A DNA stretch of 64,000 bases from Polyangiaceae bacterium (GCA_041389725.1 JAWKRG010000005.1:718160-782159); one strand, 5' to 3'. Positions 9,147 to 19,125 are shown, numbered from the stretch's first letter. Translations and numbers: made by a program. Notes: a model not told the origin generated them from the sequence alone.

Positions 9147-11117
9147 CTACTCCGCAGCCACAGCGAAGTCGCTGACGTGTACGTAGCCATCCGAGTCACG
9201 TCGCTCGGCGTGGGCGTGCACGCGAAAGACGCCGGTCATGCGTCGAAGATCGCCCGCCTCTCGCGCCAAGCTTTCCGCTGCTGCCGACGATTCCTCCACC
9301 AGCGCAGCATTCTGCTGCACCACTTGATCCATCTGGGTCACCGCGACGTTGACCTGGTTGATTGCGTTCGCTTGCTCACGGCTGGCGACACTGATCTCGG
9401 AAATGATGGATTCGACGTCCTTCGCCGCAGCGATGATCTGGTCGAGGGTTCGCCCAGAATCGCCGACCAGGTGGCTGGTCTCCTCGATCTTGCCGATGGT
9501 CGTCTTGATCAGAGCGTTGATCTGCTTGGCAGCGTCGGCGCTCCTGCCGGCCAGGGTGCGCACCTCTTGTGCGACCACGCCGAACCCCTTGCCGCGATCA
9601 CCAGCTCGGGCGGCCTCCACCGCGGCGTTCAAGGCCAATAGGTTCGTTTGAAAAGCGATCTCGTTCACCATGCCCACGATGTCTTCCACCATCTTGGACG
9701 CCTCGATCACCTCCGTCATGGCATCGGCGGTCTGTCCGACGACGCTGCCACCTCCCTGAGCCAGTGTCGCTGCCTTCGCGGCGAGCGAGTTGGCCCTCAC
9801 GGCGTGATCTGCGTTGCTCTTGATGGTGGCGCTCAGCTCTTCGATCGTGCTCGAGGTTTCCTCCAGAGCAGCTGCCTGCTCTTGGGTTCGGTTCGACAGA
9901 TCCTGCGTATTCGCCGCAATCTCGCCGGAGCTCCCAGCGAGGGCACTGGCGGAGGATTGGATGTTCGCCACGATGTTGGCGACGCGGTCGACCATCTGAG
10001 AAACCGAGGAGGCCATTTGCCCTACTTCGTCCTTCGAGTCGATGTCGGACCGCTCCCGGAGGTCACCTTCAGCGACTTTGCTAAGCAACGACCGCAGCCG
10101 CTCGATAGGCGAGGTAATGGTGCGCGAGAAGAAATAGCCAATGAGCGAGACCAACGCAGCGAAGCCGAGGAGCACCACCATCAAGCGCCGCTGGATGGTG
10201 ACCAGAGGGCGATCGACTTCCTCGACGTCGACCTCTGCGAGTATGGCCCAACTGAGACCCTTGACCTCGAGGGGCGCGTAGGCGCTCCACACCGGCTGGC
10301 CTCGATAGTCGGCGAGCTGACCCACGCCCACTTTGCCGCCCAGCGCTGCCTCCGTTCCCGCGGTCCGAACCAGTTGCTTGAGCACCGTAGACTCCTTGGC
10401 GAACCGGGAATCACTGCGCATCTTGAAGTCCTGACCCACGAGGTAGGTCTCACCGGTCTCTCCGAGACCCGTACGCTCCTGCATGATCCCGTTGATCGCG
10501 TCGAGGGGCATCTGCAGCGCGAGCACGCCGACGATCTTGTCGTCGCGCTTCAGGGGAGCGGCGATGAAGGACGCCGCGTCGCCGTTGGACGGTGCATAGG
10601 ACTCGAAGTCGGTGAGGTGCAGCTCTCCAGAGCGCGAACGTTGGAAAGCATGCGCCAGGCCCGACTCGCGATAGGGTCCCTTTTCCAGGTCGCTTCCGAA
10701 GTCTGCCTCGTGTGCAACGGTGTAGACGACGGTTCCCGACGGAGAGATGAGGAACAGATCATAGTAGCCGTAACCCTCCTTGTATCCACGAAGCAGAGGG
10801 TCGAACTTGGCCTGAACCGCGCGGTAGCTTTCTCCGGTCGGCCCGCCGTCGGCAAACGCAGCGGCGTACTGCTCTGCCGCATCCTTCACTTCGCCAAAAG
10901 TGGCCAGTACCGAAATGTCGGAGCGGCGCTCGCGAAACCAGCCCTCGATCTGCCCCTTCTTCCCAGCCATGGTGGATTCGAGCTTGGTACGGCTCGCGTC
11001 TGCCAGCGCCTGAGCGGTGCTTCGGTAGTTGAGGTAGGCGCTCATCCCCATGGGCACGAGGCCGACGAGCAGGAACAAGACGACCAGACGAATACTCAGC
11101 TTGATGTTCCTGATCAC
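9147..11117 (-). CDS. Methyl-accepting chemotaxis protein
   Basis: This 656-residue transmembrane chemoreceptor has a first membrane helix near residues 9-29 and a periplasmic double-Cache-like sensor region to about 305, with GYKEGYGYYDLFLISPSGTV typical of dCache. A second helix lies near 310-331 (LMVVLLGFAALVSLIGYFFS), followed by a HAMP linker to about 385. The cytoplasmic signalling domain contains the highly conserved hairpin tip EIAFQTNLLALNAAVEAARA, then GKGFGVVAQEVRTLAGRSA. It would relay ligand state to a CheA/CheW array. The C-terminus lacks a CheR-tethering pentapeptide. No che genes are nearby, so it is an orphan receptor and its ligand is unknown. Confidence 0.97.
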   Translation of the reverse strand: MIRNIKLSIRLVVLFLLVGLVPMGMSAYLNYRSTAQALADASRTKLESTMAGKKGQIEGWFRERRSDISVLATFGEVKDAAEQYAAAFADGGPTGESYRAVQAKFDPLLRGYKEGYGYYDLFLISPSGTVVYTVAHEADFGSDLEKGPYRESGLAHAFQRSRSGELHLTDFESYAPSNGDAASFIAAPLKRDDKIVGVLALQMPLDAINGIMQERTGLGETGETYLVGQDFKMRSDSRFAKESTVLKQLVRTAGTEAALGGKVGVGQLADYRGQPVWSAYAPLEVKGLSWAILAEVDVEEVDRPLVTIQRRLMVVLLGFAALVSLIGYFFSRTITSPIERLRSLLSKVAEGDLRERSDIDSKDEVGQMASSVSQMVDRVANIVANIQSSASALAGSSGEIAANTQDLSNRTQEQAAALEETSSTIEELSATIKSNADHAVRANSLAAKAATLAQGGGSVVGQTADAMTEVIEASKMVEDIVGMVNEIAFQTNLLALNAAVEAARAGDRGKGFGVVAQEVRTLAGRSADAAKQINALIKTTIGKIEETSHLVGDSGRTLDQIIAAAKDVESIISEISVASREQANAINQVNVAVTQMDQVVQQNAALVEESSAAAESLAREAGDLRRMTGVFRVHAHAERRDSDGYVHVSDFAVAAE

Positions 11118-11327
11118 CGCGCACCTCTTGCTGCTGGAAAAATGCTTCTCAATGGCTCTAACGGCAGAAGGACTGGCGGGTTGAGGCGACTTGACCGGAG
11201 TTGATCGCGGTCAAGAACGCGCGAACGACCTGGGGAGCGCGGCCCACGGCGGCGTTCGCAGGGTGCCTCGACGAACTGAGCGCAGGACGAACGGGTCGCA
11301 GGACGACCTGGACGCGGGCAACCGAAC

Positions 11328-13214
11328 TCAGGGCGTGCCGAGCCAGTCGCGTCGGCTACTGGTACTCATGGCGCCGAGCCTATGCAGGTCGTCTAGCGCC
11401 GCGACGGGCAGTCGCAGAAAGCCACGCAAGGTGTTGCCATTGCTCACGGACAGCTTCCACAGCATGCGGTCCTTGCCGTGATGGGGCAGCGCATCCATGT
11501 TGCGACGGCTGCTGAGGGGGCGCTCGGTCTGCAGCAAGTTGCGCCGAAAGCTGGCAATGCCGCGCAAGGTGGCGAACCCCCCCAAGAGCAGGTGCTCGTC
11601 GAACAGCGGCTCCAAGGACTTGTCCTGGCCCAGGCCGTTCTTGCCCGCCACGGCGTCAGCCAGGAGCGGAATCAGGGCTGCCTCGTGCACGGAGAAGCCC
11701 ATCCAGGTGCGCTTGCCCTCGGGCGCCGCGATTCCCACCAAGGACAGGTCTTGCACTGGCGTCGTAGAGACTTCCTGAGCGCAGGTGTCGAAGAACTTGC
11801 CGTTGAAGGTCATCGCGTAGCGCTCGCTGCCGGCCGGCAGCGGCTTGGGGCCCGGACCACGGGTGATGTCGGGCAGTCCGCGGCACAAGCGCGTCAGCTC
11901 TTGGTACACCAGCCGGCGTAGTTCGCCGCCGTTGTAGGCTGTTTGTCCGCGCTGCAACAGCGGCGCGTAGTGCGCTTGTTCCTGCTCGTAGCCAATGACG
12001 TGCCAGCCCCACAAGCTCTGGGTGTGTTCGCGAATGTAGTTGCCGTCGAAGCGAACGAAACCCACATCGCGTCCATGGGCATCACCATGCGCATAGGCGA
12101 AGCCCACGTCCGGCAACATGGCGCCCGCCATCAACTCCGCGGATTCGCGATAGCCAGGCCCAAAGATCGCGCGTAGCCACTGGGCCATGAAGGCTTCCAG
12201 CTCCTGGGCCTGTTTGGCGGGGAGCCCCGCGCCGACCACCACCAACTCGGCTTGCTTCGGAAGTCGTTCGAGCTTTCCCCGTGGGCCCAAACCTTTGCCC
12301 GCGGCCTGCACGGCGCTCGCGAGCCATCCCTTCGCGGCGCGCAGGTGGAGCTCCGTTTCGATCTCCACTGCGCTGGAGTCTTCCTTTGCGTGCAGTTCGA
12401 CTCGGTCCAAATCCGAGAACAAAGCCACGCCCTCTCGCGCCGCGTCGTCCACAATCGGCAACAGTAGCCGGGCCAAAGCGTCTCCGCTCTGGTCCAGCTC
12501 GGCTTTCGCCATGATCGGCAGCAGGGCCTGCCCCCTTGCGATCAGCCCACCGAAGCGCTCGTGCAGAATGCGGACGGGCACCGTGACCCACAACCTCGCG
12601 CCGCTGGTGTCCGTCGCCAAGCGGCTCGGTCGCTGCATCAGATGTGGTGCGGTTCGCGACAGCGCAGGTTCTGGACCGCAGCTGAGACGTGCGTGGTCCT
12701 CGCTGCCCCCCAACATGCAATCGGGACCGAAGCGGAAAGTTGCACGGGTGAGCTCGCCGAGCGGCTCGAGGCGCACTTCTCTGCGCTGCGCCATCGACTC
12801 CAGTTGTGCGCGCGCTTCGGAGAGGGAAGCGAGCTCGACGGTCTGCACCTCTTGCAGCCGTGGTTTCATGCGCAGCGGGCTCACATCGAGGTAGTAGGTG
12901 CGCCGCTGTGGTGCATCGGGTGACGGATGCCCGAGGGACGGAACCTTCCATGACGCTCGCCCGAGGCTCATGGCGAGCGCGTTGTCGATGGCCGGTGACG
13001 GCAGCGTTTCCAGGAACGCCAACACCTCGGTCGGCGCTTCGGTGCTGAGCGCGTCGATCTGAGCGGGCGCCTGCGCGGGCGCGCTTTCGACCTGGCTCGG
13101 TTGGGTGGGCGCAGGGGTCGCACCGCCACAACCCGCTACAGCTAGCGCCAGCGTGAGCCAGACCAGAGCCGTGGGTGTCTTCAGCGTGGAGGGGGAACGA
13201 CCTTGGTAGCGCAT
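11328..13214 (-). CDS. Large lipoprotein of unknown function
   Basis: This 628-residue protein has a lipobox signal (ALVWLTLALAVAGCGG) followed by a Pro/Ala-rich linker. ATG at 13214 lies 34 bases inside the upstream vWA-like lipoprotein gene, and no usable in-frame start follows before the hydrophobic core, so the two genes overlap and are probably coupled. The mature part is a mixed alpha/beta sequence with no motif I can name. The pattern, for example LLPIVDDAAREGVALFSDLDRVELH and SVHEAALIPLLADAVAG, is globular and well conserved in codon use. A role at the envelope is inference from the signal only. Confidence 0.82.
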   Translation of the reverse strand: MRYQGRSPSTLKTPTALVWLTLALAVAGCGGATPAPTQPSQVESAPAQAPAQIDALSTEAPTEVLAFLETLPSPAIDNALAMSLGRASWKVPSLGHPSPDAPQRRTYYLDVSPLRMKPRLQEVQTVELASLSEARAQLESMAQRREVRLEPLGELTRATFRFGPDCMLGGSEDHARLSCGPEPALSRTAPHLMQRPSRLATDTSGARLWVTVPVRILHERFGGLIARGQALLPIMAKAELDQSGDALARLLLPIVDDAAREGVALFSDLDRVELHAKEDSSAVEIETELHLRAAKGWLASAVQAAGKGLGPRGKLERLPKQAELVVVGAGLPAKQAQELEAFMAQWLRAIFGPGYRESAELMAGAMLPDVGFAYAHGDAHGRDVGFVRFDGNYIREHTQSLWGWHVIGYEQEQAHYAPLLQRGQTAYNGGELRRLVYQELTRLCRGLPDITRGPGPKPLPAGSERYAMTFNGKFFDTCAQEVSTTPVQDLSLVGIAAPEGKRTWMGFSVHEAALIPLLADAVAGKNGLGQDKSLEPLFDEHLLLGGFATLRGIASFRRNLLQTERPLSSRRNMDALPHHGKDRMLWKLSVSNGNTLRGFLRLPVAALDDLHRLGAMSTSSRRDWLGTP

Positions 13215-14452
13215 CCGAACTCGATGTCGATCTGGCCGTTCTCGTCGGCCTTTACCTTGTCGCAAGTATTGCCACACAAGAGGATCTTCGTCTTGCTCGC
13301 GTCCCACTGCCAACCGTCGGCGCCCTGATCGCAGGGTTTGTTGTTGTCCTGGAAGATCGCTTCTTGGTTTCCAGCGCTGGGCGTGAAGTTCACGTTCACC
13401 TTGGCCGGGTCCAGGGTCTTGCCCCCGGGGGGCGGTGGTGGAACGTACTCACAGGAGAGCTTGTTGACGATCCCGGCGGCGATGGTGTTGAAGATGTCCG
13501 ACCAGTCGTCCTCGCAGATGCTGCGCGTGATGCCGCCCGTCAGCTTGGCCAGCTTCTGATACTCGAGGCCCGGCGCCACCGCCGCGTTGCCGCCCACGCC
13601 ACCGTCGGGAGTGGGCTCGGAGCCGACCGTGCTGTTGCAGGCCTTGTTGGGGTCGTTCTTGTCCATGCCGATGATGGCGTGGAAGATGTACTTGCGTGCC
13701 TGCGCCGTGCCGAACATGCCGGTGGGCTTGGCGGTGTTCAGCGCCCAGTTGTCGAAGCCGTCCGCGTTCATGAAGAAGGGTGGCGGCCCGGCCTCGTCAT
13801 CGGTGACTTCCACGAAGACCTTCGTTGCATCGAAACGCGCGAGGCTGTTCCAAGGCTTGGCGTCCAGATCGCAGATCGGGGGAAAGCCTTGGGTGATGGT
13901 GTAGGCGTTGGAGACGATGGTCAGCGAATCGCTGCTGGCAACCTCGCAGCTGACCTGATGGAACTTGGGAGCCTTGTCGGCGCAACTCGTGCCGGCCAGA
14001 GGTGGCTCCACGCAAACGTCTGCGGAACTCGTCCCGCGCTTGCTGACCATGATCACCTGCCAGTCGATGATGCTCTTGTCGATGGTCGGTACGAAGGACT
14101 GGTTGATGTTCGTGCGGACTTTGGCGATCTCGTCACCCATCGAACAGGAGTTGTCGACCACCCAGATGATGTCCACCGCGGGCTTGTTCGCCTTTTGCGA
14201 CAAGGACTCGCAGGCCGCGTCGGGGTCGCCCGAGTCCGGCAAGGCAGCATCGATCTCGATCGCGCCAGTGCCACCCGAGGTCGCGTTGCCGATTCCGCCG
14301 CTGGCGCTCGTGCCGCCGCTACCGCCGCCGCTGGAGGCCGCGGATCCGCCTCCGCTACCACCCTTCTTGTTGTCACTCGTTGCCGAGCATGAGACCGCCA
14401 GAGACAACACTCCCATGGCGGCGACGCTCCAGATCAACAGACGTTGGCGCAT
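13181..14452 (-). CDS. vWA-like lipoprotein with Gly/Ser-rich linker
   Basis: The start follows a strong GGGAGGA site; the upstream in-frame ATG at 14533 adds a charged tail and is unlikely. The 423-residue protein has a lipoprotein signal (VLSLAVSCSAT), then a Gly/Ser-rich spacer of about 40 residues. A von Willebrand A-like fold follows, beginning VDIIWVVDNSCSMGDEIAKVR, where DNSCSM takes the place of the MIDAS DxSxS. Eight or more cysteines are scattered through the mature part. It resembles a large group of myxobacterial surface proteins described as vWA-like, with unknown partners. It heads a two-gene leftward operon. Confidence 0.85.
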   Translation of the reverse strand: MRQRLLIWSVAAMGVLSLAVSCSATSDNKKGGSGGGSAASSGGGSGGTSASGGIGNATSGGTGAIEIDAALPDSGDPDAACESLSQKANKPAVDIIWVVDNSCSMGDEIAKVRTNINQSFVPTIDKSIIDWQVIMVSKRGTSSADVCVEPPLAGTSCADKAPKFHQVSCEVASSDSLTIVSNAYTITQGFPPICDLDAKPWNSLARFDATKVFVEVTDDEAGPPPFFMNADGFDNWALNTAKPTGMFGTAQARKYIFHAIIGMDKNDPNKACNSTVGSEPTPDGGVGGNAAVAPGLEYQKLAKLTGGITRSICEDDWSDIFNTIAAGIVNKLSCEYVPPPPPGGKTLDPAKVNVNFTPSAGNQEAIFQDNNKPCDQGADGWQWDASKTKILLCGNTCDKVKADENGQIDIEFGCATKVVPPPR

Positions 14453-14657
14453 CCCGTCCTCCCGTAGTCGCGGAAGGCTACGCTGCAATCGCCGATCGGT
14501 CCAACGCGTTCGCGGCGTCGTGTGCGTATGCATCGCGGGTCGACCGCGCCATCATGCACCTACATTGTGCGATGACGCGATGCAGTACGGGTCGTGAGAT
14601 TGGCTCCGCAGCAGTGCCACTCCGCGACGTACTCTCGGAGGTTGCTCGCGCCGCCAC

Positions 14658-15611
14658 TCAGGGAATGCAGCGCCCCTGCACGCATGCGTTGGTGCAGCAA
14701 TCCGCGTCGCTCTTGCAGCTGTCGCCCGTAGACGCACAGGCAGGACAGCGCCGGGCGACGAAGTGGCCGTCCACCAGGTTCGGGTTGGGTGTGAAGCTGG
14801 TCGAGCTGCCGCAAATTGAGCCAATGATGCGGTCCTGCTCGATGCGATCGATACGCAGCGTCCCGTGCAGGTCACCACCAGTCCGCTTGCACACGCTACC
14901 CTTTTGCCATGCGCCGGCGGAGCTACTCGAGCGCTGGTCCAAGTAGGCGAAACTGTGGTCGACACGGTAGCTACCAGGTTTCTGCATGGCGGGCGTGATT
15001 GTGATTCGCGTGCGCCAGACATCACAGGCGTTCTCGAAACGCTTGTCCGCCCAGTAGCTGCAGCTCGCCGGGTGGTTCGTGAGCACGAGTTCGATGTCTC
15101 CGCTGCTGCCCTGAGGTATGGCCAGCGCTTCGACGAGACCTTGGATGGGTGCCGAGCACTTGGCCGCTGCCTGGGATGCAGGTGCTGCGGGAGTGCCGGA
15201 AGCCGCACCGGGCGGCATCGTCCCGGTCGCCAGCGGCGCAGGCGTCGCAGTCGCCCCGGAGTGGGTCACTGGGTGCCGGCTCGCTTCGGGGCTGGCCGCT
15301 GCGCTCAGCGGACGCTCGGCTGGGGGGCGGGAACCCTGCCAAGCCACCACCAGAGCTGCCGCTGCTGCTGCCGCCAATCCAGCCAACAGTGGGGCCCGCC
15401 AAACGGGCCGCGCGACGATCGCAGGCGGAACCCGTGACAGATCCGCTGCCAGCTCGCCGCAAGCCACTTCCAGCTTGGCCTCTCGCTCCAAGGCAGCGGC
15501 GCATCGCTCGCAGCTCGCGACATGAGCCTCCACGCGCTTGCTATTCAACGCGTCCAAGTGATCCATGACGTACGCCACGAGCGTGTCTTCGCTCAGATGT
15601 TCGTCACTCAT
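14658..15611 (-). CDS. Putative anti-sigma factor with zinc-finger N-terminus and cysteine-rich C-terminus
   Basis: This 317-residue protein begins MSDEHLSEDTLVAYVMDHLD and contains HVASCERC, the HxxxCxxC zinc site of ZAS/zf-HC2 anti-sigma domains, near residues 30-37. One membrane helix follows near 70-90 (PLLAGLAAAAAAALVVAW), then a Pro/Ala-rich spacer and an extracytoplasmic domain with about 12 cysteines ending CKSDADCCTNACVQGRC. Its start lies eight bases inside the sigma factor gene. It probably holds that sigma factor at the membrane; the Cys-rich exterior may sense an envelope or redox signal, which is inference. Confidence 0.87.
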   Translation of the reverse strand: MSDEHLSEDTLVAYVMDHLDALNSKRVEAHVASCERCAAALEREAKLEVACGELAADLSRVPPAIVARPVWRAPLLAGLAAAAAAALVVAWQGSRPPAERPLSAAASPEASRHPVTHSGATATPAPLATGTMPPGAASGTPAAPASQAAAKCSAPIQGLVEALAIPQGSSGDIELVLTNHPASCSYWADKRFENACDVWRTRITITPAMQKPGSYRVDHSFAYLDQRSSSSAGAWQKGSVCKRTGGDLHGTLRIDRIEQDRIIGSICGSSTSFTPNPNLVDGHFVARRCPACASTGDSCKSDADCCTNACVQGRCIP

Positions 15612-16146
15612 CGGTTTCCTCCATTGCCGCGCGCAGCTTGGCGCGAACTTCACATAGGGTCTGACGAAGGCGTTGCAGGCTGATCCCGAGACTCTCGGCC
15701 AGCTGGGCATGAGACAGGTTGTCCAAGTAGACGCGCACGAACACCTCGCGCGCACGAGGCGAGCACGTCGCAAAGGCTTGACGCGCGCGAGAGAGAGCTT
15801 CGGCTGCCAAGAGTTTCGCTTCGGGGCTCTCGACACGCGGCGCATCCGCCGGCGGAGAACCTGCGGCGCGCGAACGGAGCGTCAGCAGATCGGCGCTACG
15901 TTCCTGGGCGCGGCGACTGTCGGCGGCCAGGAAAAGCGCCTGGCGAATCACCAGGCCGGGCAACTCGATGCGCTCCAGCTGCCCGCTCTGCCACTTCTGG
16001 AACAGCCGCGCCCACGCTTCTTGCGCCACGTCCTTGGCGTCCGCGAGGCGCACGCCGCGAGACAGCAGCACCGTGACCACTCTTCTGTTGTGCCGACGAA
16101 CTTCGCTATCCCAGGCCGGATCGGATTGAAGCGCCACAGCTTGCAT
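15604..16146 (-). CDS. ECF RNA polymerase sigma factor
   Basis: This 180-residue sigma-70 family protein consists of a sigma2-like region (VRLADAKDVAQEAWARLFQKW) and a sigma4 region (FVRVYLDNLSHAQLAESLGISLQRLRQTLCEVRAKL) with a helix-turn-helix, which is the minimal ECF layout. The region between them is Ala/Pro-rich. The 3' end overlaps the anti-sigma start by eight bases, so the two are co-translated in a fixed ratio. The divergent 110-base gap to the permease gene at 16257 should hold its promoter. ECF factors often activate their own operon; I see no certain -35/-10 pair here. Confidence 0.92.
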   Translation of the reverse strand: MQAVALQSDPAWDSEVRRHNRRVVTVLLSRGVRLADAKDVAQEAWARLFQKWQSGQLERIELPGLVIRQALFLAADSRRAQERSADLLTLRSRAAGSPPADAPRVESPEAKLLAAEALSRARQAFATCSPRAREVFVRVYLDNLSHAQLAESLGISLQRLRQTLCEVRAKLRAAMEETDE

Positions 16147-16256
16147 AGGATTCTAGAGGAGGAACGCTCGAGCGGAGTTTTCATATCGGCGCTTTTTTTC
16201 CAGCACGGGGATCTTGCGATCGGATCTCGGCTTCGGAACGGCCGCGTGCCTCGAAC

Positions 16257-17069
16257 ATGACGCCAGACATACTTGTGCCGCGCGCCCCGGCTCCCTACCG
16301 TCCACGGGCAGTGACGGACCTCGTCTGGCTCGGCCTCGCAGCGGCGCTCGCGGGTGCCATCAACTCGGTGGCGGGTGGCGGCTCGTTGATCTCCTTTCCC
16401 GCGTTGATTGCCGTCGGGGTTCCTCCCGTCGCCGCCAGTGCCACGAACACCGCTGCGCTCGCGCCGGGATCCCTGGCGGCGGCCTTCGGCTATCGCGCCG
16501 AGCTCGGTGACAACGCGCGGCTGACGTTGCGCCTTGCGGCCGCGGCGGCGGTCGGCGCCGCCTTGGGCGCTGCGCTCTTGCTCTGGGCCTCGCAGCGCGT
16601 GTTCACCTGGCTAGTGCCCTGGTTGGTGCTCATCGCGACGCTCACCTTGCTCTTGCAGGAGCGACTCACTCCAGCATCGGTCACGCCTGGCGCGCCTCCG
16701 TCGCGCCGCCGCTCTTTGGGGGTCGCCGCCCTGTTGCTGCTGGCTGCCGTCTATGGCGGCTACTTCGGCGCCGGAATCGGCATGGTCACTCTGGCGCTCC
16801 TGGGTCAGCTGCGGCGCATGGATATCCACCGCATGAACGCCGCGAAGACCGTGATCGTGGGAGCGATCAATACCGTCGCCGCGCTCTATCTGTTGCTGCA
16901 GGGCGCAGTGCAGCTACGGACCGCCGCCGTCATGGCCCTCGGTGCGGTTGCCGGCGGGTACGGCGGCGCGCGGCTGGCGCGCGGCGTCAACCCGAAGCAC
17001 GTGCGTGTCGTGGTGATCCTGCTCGGCGCCGGAATCACGCTCGCGCTGGCAGCGCGCTACTGGCTGTGA
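16257..17069 (+). CDS. TauE/SafE family sulfite/anion exporter permease
   Basis: This 270-residue integral membrane protein has seven or eight predicted helices. It carries the TauE/SafE hallmark GxxxGxxxxxxGGGSxxxxP near the N-terminus (AALAGAINSVAGGGSLISFPAL) and its diverged second copy (AVYGGYFGAGIGMVTLALL) at mid-length. The family moves small anions such as sulfite, sulfoacetate or thiosulfate across the inner membrane; the actual substrate cannot be read from sequence. It is transcribed divergently from the ECF sigma factor and may share its regulatory region. Confidence 0.93.
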   Translation: MTPDILVPRAPAPYRPRAVTDLVWLGLAAALAGAINSVAGGGSLISFPALIAVGVPPVAASATNTAALAPGSLAAAFGYRAELGDNARLTLRLAAAAAVGAALGAALLLWASQRVFTWLVPWLVLIATLTLLLQERLTPASVTPGAPPSRRRSLGVAALLLLAAVYGGYFGAGIGMVTLALLGQLRRMDIHRMNAAKTVIVGAINTVAALYLLLQGAVQLRTAAVMALGAVAGGYGGARLARGVNPKHVRVVVILLGAGITLALAARYWL

Positions 17070-17153
17070 TGGCCCGCCCGCCGGGACGCATGCCGGTCCA
17101 CGTTCTCGGCCGCGGGGCTTGATCTCGATTCTGGGCCCGGCTACTCCCGCCGC

Positions 17154-19073
17154 ATGAATCGACGTTCTCGGCTTCGCGCCTTCGCCGGTGCATTCCTCGG
17201 TCTCGGTGTCTGGTCTCTTGCCACGGCGTGCGGTTCGCCACCGCCCGCCGCGGGGCCCCCGCCACCGCCCGCGCCGGGCGCCAGAGCTCCCGATGGAACT
17301 CCCATCGGCCCCGCGACCGTCGCCGAGGCGGATGCCTTCATCGACGAAACCAATCGCGATCTGAAGGACCTTTGGGTCAATGCGGAACGAGCGGCGTGGG
17401 TCAAGGCCAACTTCATCACTCACGACACGGAGCTGATCGAAGCCGGAGAGCACGAGAAGGTGCTCGAGTACACCGCCCGTCGCATCAAAGAGGCGCAACG
17501 CTTCACCAAGCTGCAGGGCCTGTCGCCGGACACCGCGCGCATGCTGTACCTGCTCAAGTACTCCGCTGGGATCCCCGCGCCGAGTGATCCCGCCAAGCGC
17601 AAGCGCCTCGCGGAGATCAGCAGCCAGATGGAGAGCATGTACGGCAAGGGCAAGGCATGCTCCCCCAAGTTCAAAGGCCAGGGCGACGACAAGACGAGCG
17701 AGTGCCTGTCCTTGGAGGAACTCGGCAAGCTGATCGGCAAGAGCCGCAACTACGATCTGCTGCTCGAAGCCTGGAAGGGATGGCGCACGATCTCGCCGCC
17801 CATGCGCAGCATGTATCAGGAGATGGTGACCCTCGGGAACGAAGGCGCGCGCGAGCTGGGCTTTCGCGACATGTCCGAGATCTGGATGGGCGGCTACGAC
17901 ATGAGCGCCGAGGACTTCCACAAGGAGATGGACCGGCTCTGGGTCGAGGTGCGCCCCCTCTACGAGAAGCTGCACTGCTTCACTCGCGGCCGACTCCGCA
18001 AGCTCTATGGCAAGGACAAGGTAGGGGAGAAAGCGCCGATTCCAGCGCATTTGCTCGGCAACATGTGGGCGCAGGAGTGGGGCTCCCTCTACAAGGAGAT
18101 GGAGCCCTACCCGGGCATGGGCAGCGCCGATCTGACCGCGGTGCTGAAGGCGCAGAAGTACGACGCCAAGAAGATGGTGAAGCTAGGGGAGGGGTTCTTC
18201 ACTTCTCTCGGGATGGATCCGCTGCCGGAGACGTTTTGGGAACGCAGCCTGTTTCTCAAGCCCGCTGACCGTGACGTGGAGTGCCACGCCAGCGCTTGGG
18301 ACGTGAACATGGAGGGAGACCTGCGGATCAAGATGTGCATCCAGGTCAACCACGAGGATCTCGTGACCATCCACCACGAACTCGGGCACGACTACTACTT
18401 CCACTACTACAAGCACCTGCCGCCGCTGTACCAGGCGGGCGCCAACGACGGGTTCCACGAAGGCATCGGCGACACCCTCGCCCTCAGCGTCACCCCTGGC
18501 TACCTGGCCAAGATCGGGTTGCTCGACAAGGCGCCCAAGGACTCGAAGGCGGAGCTCAACGTGCTGATGCAGCGCGCCCTGGAAGGCATCGCGTTCCTGC
18601 CCTTTGGCAAGATGATCGACGAATGGCGCTGGGACGTGTTCAGCGGCAAGACCCCGCCCGCCAAGTACAACGAGGCGTGGTGGAATCTGCGCAGAAAGTA
18701 TCAAGGAGTGAACGCGCCGCTATTGCGTGGCGAGCAAGAGTTCGACCCCGGCGCGAAGTATCACGTCGCGTCCAACGTGCCCTACACGCGCTACTTCATC
18801 GCGCGCATCCTGCAGTACCAGTTCCATCGCGCCCTGTGCAAAGTCGCGGGACACGAGGGCCCGCTCTATACCTGCAGCATCCATGGCAACAAGGCGGCGG
18901 GTGCCAAGATGATCTCCATGCTGAAGCTCGGCGCCAGCAAGCCCTGGCCCGAGGCCTTGAAGGCGATCTCCGGCGAGACGCGGATGGATGCCACGGCGAT
19001 CATCGATTACTACAAGCCGCTCATCGAATGGCTGGACGCACAGAACAAAGGCGAACAGTGCGGTTGGAACTGA
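17154..19073 (+). CDS. M2 family zinc metallopeptidase (ACE-like dipeptidyl carboxypeptidase), lipoprotein
   Basis: This 639-residue protein has a lipoprotein signal (FLGLGVWSLATACGS) and a Pro-rich linker. The zinc-binding motif HHELGH lies near residues 406-411, and the third ligand sits in GFHEGIGDT about 25 residues later, the gluzincin arrangement of peptidase family M2. Several M2 signatures are intact (VNHEDLVTIHHELGH, FHEGIGDTLALS, AWWNLRRKYQGV). The family removes C-terminal dipeptides; here it is probably an envelope-anchored peptidase used in peptide scavenging. It has one catalytic domain, unlike the two of somatic animal ACE. Confidence 0.94.
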   Translation: MNRRSRLRAFAGAFLGLGVWSLATACGSPPPAAGPPPPPAPGARAPDGTPIGPATVAEADAFIDETNRDLKDLWVNAERAAWVKANFITHDTELIEAGEHEKVLEYTARRIKEAQRFTKLQGLSPDTARMLYLLKYSAGIPAPSDPAKRKRLAEISSQMESMYGKGKACSPKFKGQGDDKTSECLSLEELGKLIGKSRNYDLLLEAWKGWRTISPPMRSMYQEMVTLGNEGARELGFRDMSEIWMGGYDMSAEDFHKEMDRLWVEVRPLYEKLHCFTRGRLRKLYGKDKVGEKAPIPAHLLGNMWAQEWGSLYKEMEPYPGMGSADLTAVLKAQKYDAKKMVKLGEGFFTSLGMDPLPETFWERSLFLKPADRDVECHASAWDVNMEGDLRIKMCIQVNHEDLVTIHHELGHDYYFHYYKHLPPLYQAGANDGFHEGIGDTLALSVTPGYLAKIGLLDKAPKDSKAELNVLMQRALEGIAFLPFGKMIDEWRWDVFSGKTPPAKYNEAWWNLRRKYQGVNAPLLRGEQEFDPGAKYHVASNVPYTRYFIARILQYQFHRALCKVAGHEGPLYTCSIHGNKAAGAKMISMLKLGASKPWPEALKAISGETRMDATAIIDYYKPLIEWLDAQNKGEQCGWN

Positions 19074-19125
19074 GCGTCCGTCGCCGAACCGGGAACTCAC
19101 GACGCACGAGGCGCCGCGATCCTGC

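Noticed and set aside
9648..11204. 518-codon plus-strand frame opposite the chemoreceptor
   Set aside because: The minus-strand chemoreceptor is certain; the antisense frame lacks any recognisable motif.
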